This document shows, one piece after another, positions 7,393 to 10,727 of a stretch of DNA of 10,727 nucleotides. The DNA is from Candidatus Endonucleibacter bathymodioli (GTDB taxonomy: Bacteria > Pseudomonadota > Gammaproteobacteria > Pseudomonadales > Endozoicomonadaceae), in the NCBI GenBank assembly GCA_030674915.1, contig JASXSV010000042.1:1-10727 (forward strand), read 5' to 3'. Under the pieces are notes generated by a model that had not been told where the DNA came from, made no database searches, and saw only the letters and a list, made by a program, of their open reading frames with translations. Position 1 is the first letter of the stretch, and the number at the start of each line of letters is the position of its first letter. Both the position numbers and the translations under genes were made by a program.

Positions 7393-8033
7393 ATGGAAAA
7401 CTCTTACAAACACTAGCCATTACTGAACGATACCAGACTCAATCCATCAGCACACTCGCATTTTCTGCTCGTAAGATTAATGACTATATACACCGCTCCA
7501 ATAAAACGACATCCATTAAGCTAACGCACTGCAACCTTAGAGCTTATAACGCAGAGGAAACTCATCGCAACAGCCGACAGCGACGCAAGACGGCGACTAA
7601 GTAACACAAAAGAACTAATGCGGTAGCCGACAGGTAAAGTACCAACTGAATTTAGGTTTTACACTGGAGAAAATTGCAGGGCACATGAAACTTGAGTCTT
7701 ATGACGGGCAATTGATTACCAAACCATCTATCGCCTAACCAAAAAAACCAATGGCACTACCTTCTCCAGTACAAAGAGAAACATTATAGGCAGAGCCAAG
7801 GTGCTGAGGCTGGAGCCAGATTAACTCCTGACTGCATGGATCTTAATGAGGCTAGGGACGAGTGAATCTGTAATAAAAGGACGGCCACTGATAGATACCG
7901 TTCACGGCCAAGATGAATATCTTTTGATGCTAACTGAGCGAATCTCACAAAACTGCTTTTGACAGTTAGAATTAAAAATAAGACCAAAAAAGTAGTGAGC
8001 CATCCCGTCAAAAAGATTCTACCGCCTTACTAG
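7393..8033 (+). pseudogene. IS30-family transposase relic, N-terminal and central part
   Basis: Starting at ATG 7393, shifting plus-strand frames give IS30-family motifs in order: MENSYKH, ITERYQTQSI, YNAEETHRNSRQRR, LHW, EKIAGHMKLES, YQTIYRLTKKTNG, DCMDLNEA, then IDTVHGQDEYLLMLTERIS and IKNKTKKVVSHP up to LPPY at 8030. The first includes the N-terminal helix-turn-helix region; IDTVHG holds the first catalytic Asp (codon 7894-7896). Many frameshifts and stops make it non-functional. It is interrupted at CTAG (8030-8033) by the IS5 element, and the frame resumes at 8629. Terminal inverted repeats of the IS30 element could not be identified. Confidence 0.82.
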
Positions 8034-8624
8034 GGAATCTCTGATTGAATCTCCAAAACTTGATAAAATAGCATTGCTATGGGCAAGCCGGCATCCAAAA
8101 TGAAACAACAAAGTTTTGCATCACTCAGTTACGCAGCCAAAAAACGAAAAACTAGAAAAGAGTTATTTCTTGAGAAAATGGAATCTTGTGTTCCTTGGGC
8201 AGCCTTTGAAGCCATCATTAAACCACATTACCCGAAAAGTGGACGTATTGGAGGGCAACCTATCGGCTTGACCACTATGCTACGTATCTATCTCATGCAG
8301 CAATAGCTTCAACTATCCTATCCGATGATGGAAGACGCGCTGTATGAAATTGAATCCTCAAGTGTCAGTTTGGTTACCGTAAAGTTCGTTACCGTGGTTT
8401 GGAAAAAAACAGGGCGCAAGTTATGAGCCTGATGGCGATGGCCAATTTATACCTGCAACGTAATGCGTTGACGGCATAATTGCGCCCTAAATCCGCCTCG
8501 AGAGCGGATAAATGGGCAAAAGCGACAAAATGAATCGAAAATTACGATGACATAAGCGCGGAAGTCAGAGAATTTTATCGCAAATCTGACAATCGCCTTG
8601 CAAACCACTTCAATCATAGATTCT
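8034..8624 (+). mobile_element. IS5 element with internal deletion, inserted in the IS30 relic
   Basis: Left end GGAATCTCTGATTGAA and right end (read inward) AGAATCTATGATTGAA are near-matching inverted repeats, and CTAG flanks both sides (8030-8033 and 8625-8628), the IS5-group target duplication. At 591 bp it is about half the usual IS5 length (near 1.2 kb) because the middle of the transposase is gone. Joining the IS30 sequence across one CTAG copy restores its reading frame (LPPY, TAG codon, NTCKTVTFDNGD), confirming insertion into a pre-existing IS30 gene. A perfect 6-bp hairpin, ATCCGC-CTCGAGA-GCGGAT, lies at 8491-8509 after the transposase stop. Confidence 0.9.
8079..8480 (+). pseudogene. 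IS5 transposase remnant: N-terminus fused out of frame to C-terminus
   Basis: Residues 1-75 from ATG 8079 match the IS5-group transposase N-terminus: KKRKTRKELFLEKMESCVPW, then IKPHYPKSG and LTTMLRIYLMQQ. The next codon is TAG (8304-8306) where the family has Trp, consistent with TGG to TAG; beyond it LQLSYPMMEDALYEIESS continues. About 230 codons holding the whole DDE core are missing. From about 8366 a different frame reads CQFGYRKVRYRGLEKNR, then SLMAMANLYLQRNALTA and TAA at 8478-8480, the normal C-terminus. The deletion junction lies near TCAAG at 8360-8366. It cannot encode an active transposase, but its ends could still be mobilised by a related enzyme. Confidence 0.9.
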
Positions 8625-8628
8625 CTAG

Positions 8629-8947
8629 AATACCTGTAAGACCGTTACTTTTGATAACGGTGACTAGCTCACTGGCACACAAGTATTGCTCAATAATTAG
8701 ACCACAAGATATACTTTTCCAAGAGATACCATTTATGGCAACGTAAATTTAATGAGAATACTAAGGCTATGCTGCGGCGCTTCTTCCCAAAGGAAATGAG
8801 GATTGGTTATGCGTGTAGAAAAATAAAATTAATTAGGCGCAATTCTTAATCAATATACATCCACGAAAATCCTGAAACCTCTTTAATCCGATTGAGTTTT
8901 TATCGGCTAAATGTGTTAGTTATTGTGAAAATACAGGATTTCACTAA
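8629..8947 (+). pseudogene. IS30-family transposase relic, C-terminal part
   Basis: Continuation of the relic interrupted at 8030. Plus-strand frames read KTVTFDNGD (second catalytic Asp, codon 8653-8655), then HKIYFSKRYHLWQRKFNEN (catalytic Glu, codon 8754-8756), AMLRRFFPKEMRIGY, and degraded pieces ending with EFLSAKCVSYCENTGFH and TAA at 8945-8947. With IDTVHG upstream, all three DDE codons survive although the frame is broken many times, so decay is advanced but not saturated. Confidence 0.82.
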
Positions 8948-9233
8948 AAAATAACTATATACACAACTAAGCTAAAGGGGAGCTGTTAATGTCTAGCACT
9001 TTGCTACTTGCTACTTGCAACAAAATAATCCCCCATTACACCTAACTTCTTAACAAGAATATTAAACTCTTACTCGTCATCATCAGTGTTATCGTGAGCA
9101 CCAATCATAGAATCACACAGCAATAAAAGATAAAAAAGTAAAAACTAGATCCTGCACACAATAATAATACGCAGAATTTTTTATTTTCACTTATCCGCCA
9201 CTCCCAAATAAACAATTAAAGCTGATATAATAT
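8948..9233. other. AT-rich gap between the IS30 relic and the PilX-like gene
   Basis: No gene, terminator or known repeat is supported. A small imperfect inverted repeat (GTTAGTTATTGTGAAAA against TAGTTATTTTTTAGTGAAA) spans about 8915-8965 and may relate to the lost IS30 end. A short minus-strand frame ending DNTDDDE near 9071 lacks start signals. In a standard minor pilin operon this stretch and the debris before it would hold pilY1. Confidence 0.4.
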
Positions 9234-10301
9234 TTAATTCCCCTCCCCTACTTTTTTGTTCTCAATATTAGCTCTAGCCCAGTCGTATGGACATGCATCC
9301 ATTTCCAGACCCCAAAATCCTCCGCTAATTACCATACATTTATTAATTGGGTCTGGTGACCGACCATCCACGTTATATTCGAAATCCCAACGCTTTATTC
9401 GACGCCAACCTGGAATCAAACACTCAAACCAAGAGCAATCCTCACGTGCAGATCCTGGAACCACCCAAGCATGCCAATACAGCTTCACATTAGTGGACCT
9501 CTTCGGCACTTCAAGAATCCATGACCCGCCCCCCCCAAAGTTAGGAGTACTAACATATGCCGTTTTACCCTCAGTTGTAGTATACTGTGCAGTACAACTA
9601 CCTTCAGTCATAAAACCTTTACTCAAAATATTCGATAAAGCCGCTATAAGAATACCCGGGAAAAAATTCAAAATTGAATTTGTTGCGGCTATGCACGCAA
9701 ATCTCCAAGCCTTTGGTGCTACAACCACTTTAACCTCCCACCAATCAGGCAGATACAAACCTATCTCCGCCATCAGCTCATCGCGGTTTTCACTTGTTAA
9801 AAATTTATCTCGAACATTGTCCGGGGCCCATAGCTCAAGCCTCACGTCTCTTATCTCCGAATACACTTCTGACACTGCACCAGATTTAATATGTTGCGCT
9901 TTAGAGTAGATCTTAAATTTCCTAGCCACATACTGATCATCGTCTTCTAAGGCGAACAAACCGGCAGGTCGAGGAAGATCACTCGTATAAACGAGCTTAA
10001 CCGTCTGGCAGATTGCATCTATAGCTGTTGATGCACAACCGTTTGGATAAAGTATTGGTGTGAGCACATAACTTTTAGCCTTGCGAAGTAGATCACGTTT
10101 TGACTCAATTAATTGTAGCTGACTATCCAGTTCTGATCTTGCTACTTGCTCAACCGTAAGCTGCACTTTCTGATTACTCGATTTCTTCTTTTCAACCGTG
10201 GCTGACTCCATAACCCCCAACATACTAAATGTAAGAACAGACATCAGAGCCATCGCAACAGGTAATACATAACCAGTAATATTTTTTTTAGTTCTCATCA
10301 T
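9234..10301 (-). CDS. PilX-like type IV pilus-associated protein, unusually long
   Basis: 355 residues. The N-terminus (NITG, then YVLPVAMALMSVLTFSMLGVM) has a prepilin-type Gly-Tyr cleavage site and one membrane helix, with no Glu at mature position 5, as in PilX and GspK-type pseudopilins. The following charged helix fits the PilX N-terminal pattern. The remainder is not recognised: it has eight cysteines (89, 98, 203, 236, 289, 294, 322, 337), many tryptophans and a GGGG stretch at 256-259 encoded by a run of eight G. PilX proteins are usually under 200 residues, so this is long. AAAGGG lies about 10 bases before the ATG. No clear pilW, pilV or fimT precedes it in the window, and pilY1 does not follow. 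It may be an outer-surface minor pilin or an orphan pilin-fold adhesin. Confidence 0.6.
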   Translation of the reverse strand: MMRTKKNITGYVLPVAMALMSVLTFSMLGVMESATVEKKKSSNQKVQLTVEQVARSELDSQLQLIESKRDLLRKAKSYVLTPILYPNGCASTAIDAICQTVKLVYTSDLPRPAGLFALEDDDQYVARKFKIYSKAQHIKSGAVSEVYSEIRDVRLELWAPDNVRDKFLTSENRDELMAEIGLYLPDWWEVKVVVAPKAWRFACIAATNSILNFFPGILIAALSNILSKGFMTEGSCTAQYTTTEGKTAYVSTPNFGGGGSWILEVPKRSTNVKLYWHAWVVPGSAREDCSWFECLIPGWRRIKRWDFEYNVDGRSPDPINKCMVISGGFWGLEMDACPYDWARANIENKKVGEGN

Positions 10302-10340
10302 TGAAAAAATCCCTTTAAACTTTACCCTCTCCCAGCCCTA

Positions 10341-10422
10341 CTCCCTCTACTCCCTCTACTCCCTCTACTCCCTCTACTCCCTCTACTCCCTCTACTCCCT
10401 CTACTCCCTCTACTTCCCTCTA
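10341..10422 (-). repeat. Tandem 9-bp array (TAGAGGGAG) upstream of the PilX-like gene
   Basis: The plus-strand unit CTCCCTCTA is repeated eight times perfectly (10341-10412), followed by a 10-bp variant CTTCCCTCTA and degraded units to about 10440. On the coding strand the unit is TAGAGGGAG, purine-rich with a Shine-Dalgarno-like GGGAG. The array ends 40 bp before the start codon, so it lies in the leader or promoter region. Confidence 0.95.
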
Positions 10423-10449
10423 CCCTCTATTCTCTATTTTATTTTTATT

Positions 10450-10489
10450 AAGCGAATAAGCGAATAAGCGAATAAGCGAATAAGCGAAC
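10450..10489. repeat. Tandem 8-bp array (AAGCGAAT)
   Basis: Five copies of AAGCGAAT, the last ending AAC, lie about 28 bp beyond the 9-bp array and about 150 bp upstream of the PilX-like start. The 8-bp unit would shift a reading frame, but no coding sequence covers it. No spacers are present, so it is a simple repeat. Confidence 0.92.
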
Positions 10490-10682
10490 ATACTATCTAA
10501 ATTAATGATACACCTGTATAGGTTAAAGTTACAACCAAAATAACTGCCCAACTCCAAATAACCAATTTCAATGACAGCTCAAAATCATAGGTGAATAATC
10601 AAAACTGTTGACCTGTTATATTACTGTACTCCACCTGCTTGCCTGCATACGTTACATGCTCTTACCAGACAAAAACCCAATC

Positions 10683-10727
10683 TGAGACCTTTGCACGACA
10701 ACGCTGCATAAGCCCCACTATTAATTG
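10683..10727 (+). mobile_element. Start of a transposon or MITE sharing the 2041 end sequence
   Basis: TGAGACCTTTGCACGA is identical to the left end of the 141-bp element at 2041, then diverges (CAACGCTGCATAAG against GCCATAATG). The element continues past the window. Without the other end, full-length element, MITE and solo end cannot be separated. No TNA triplet precedes it, so its insertion site is unclear. Confidence 0.6.

Noticed and set aside
7784..8011. 75-residue minus-strand frame with a hydrophobic start
   Set aside because: Antisense to the IS30 relic, whose plus-strand motifs are clear; no independent support.
9071..9160. Short minus-strand hydrophobic frame ending DNTDDDE
   Set aside because: About 25 residues, no start or ribosome site; probably chance.
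9256..9909. 217-residue plus-strand open frame
   Set aside because: Lies wholly antisense to the PilX-like gene, lacks a ribosome site and family resemblance; a shadow frame.
10341..10489. Possible CRISPR array
   Set aside because: Units are 8-9 bp and directly adjacent with no spacers; simple tandem repeats.
10508..10600. Minus-strand frame with a membrane-like stretch (LVIWSWAVILVVTL)
   Set aside because: No start codon or ribosome site, about 30 residues after a stop; could be the tail of a lost gene but cannot be supported.

Overview
The window looks like chromosomal DNA of a low- to mid-GC gammaproteobacterium whose genome is rich in decaying transposons. The lineage call rests on a FimX-type protein, a PilE-type minor pilin, an iron superoxide dismutase and a two-domain glutamine-dependent NAD synthetase. 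The mass of broken insertion sequences (IS), short palindromic repeats and tandem arrays, with wide gaps between few intact genes, resembles a host-associated or recently bottlenecked genome. That lifestyle is inference; the genus cannot be fixed from sequence alone.

Layout. Bases 1-65 are the end of an IS5-type element, inserted at CTAG into an older IS5-family transposase relic (about 69-711, minus strand). Bases 712-1246 hold copies and fragments of a short palindromic repeat and the leader of sodB (1247-1828, plus). A gap follows with a 141-bp miniature element (2041-2181) flanked by TAA duplications. Then three genes lie on the minus strand: nadE (3928-2306), fimX (6234-4156) and a pilE-like minor pilin (6766-6377). 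Bases 6930-9233 are gene debris: a small broken ORF, and an IS30-family transposase relic split by an IS5 element that has lost its own middle. A PilX-like pilus protein follows (10301-9234, minus), preceded by two different tandem-repeat arrays. The window closes on another transposon end at 10683.

How the genes relate. The PilX-like protein, PilE-like pilin and FimX all point to type IV pilus assembly and twitching motility. In Pseudomonas-type minor pilin operons pilY1 lies between pilX and pilE; here that place holds only transposon debris, so the operon appears broken. NadE (last step of NAD synthesis) and SodB (superoxide removal) are housekeeping genes with no clear functional link to the pilus genes.

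The most unusual features are non-coding. A repeat family of about 100 bp, with two conserved potential stems, occurs once upstream of each of sodB, nadE, fimX and pilE. Two purine-rich tandem arrays carrying Shine-Dalgarno-like cores sit just upstream of nadE and of the PilX-like gene. The PilX-like gene also contains a run of eight G. Together these suggest expression or phase switching through repeat-length change, which is inference and untested. No tRNA, rRNA or CRISPR array was seen.
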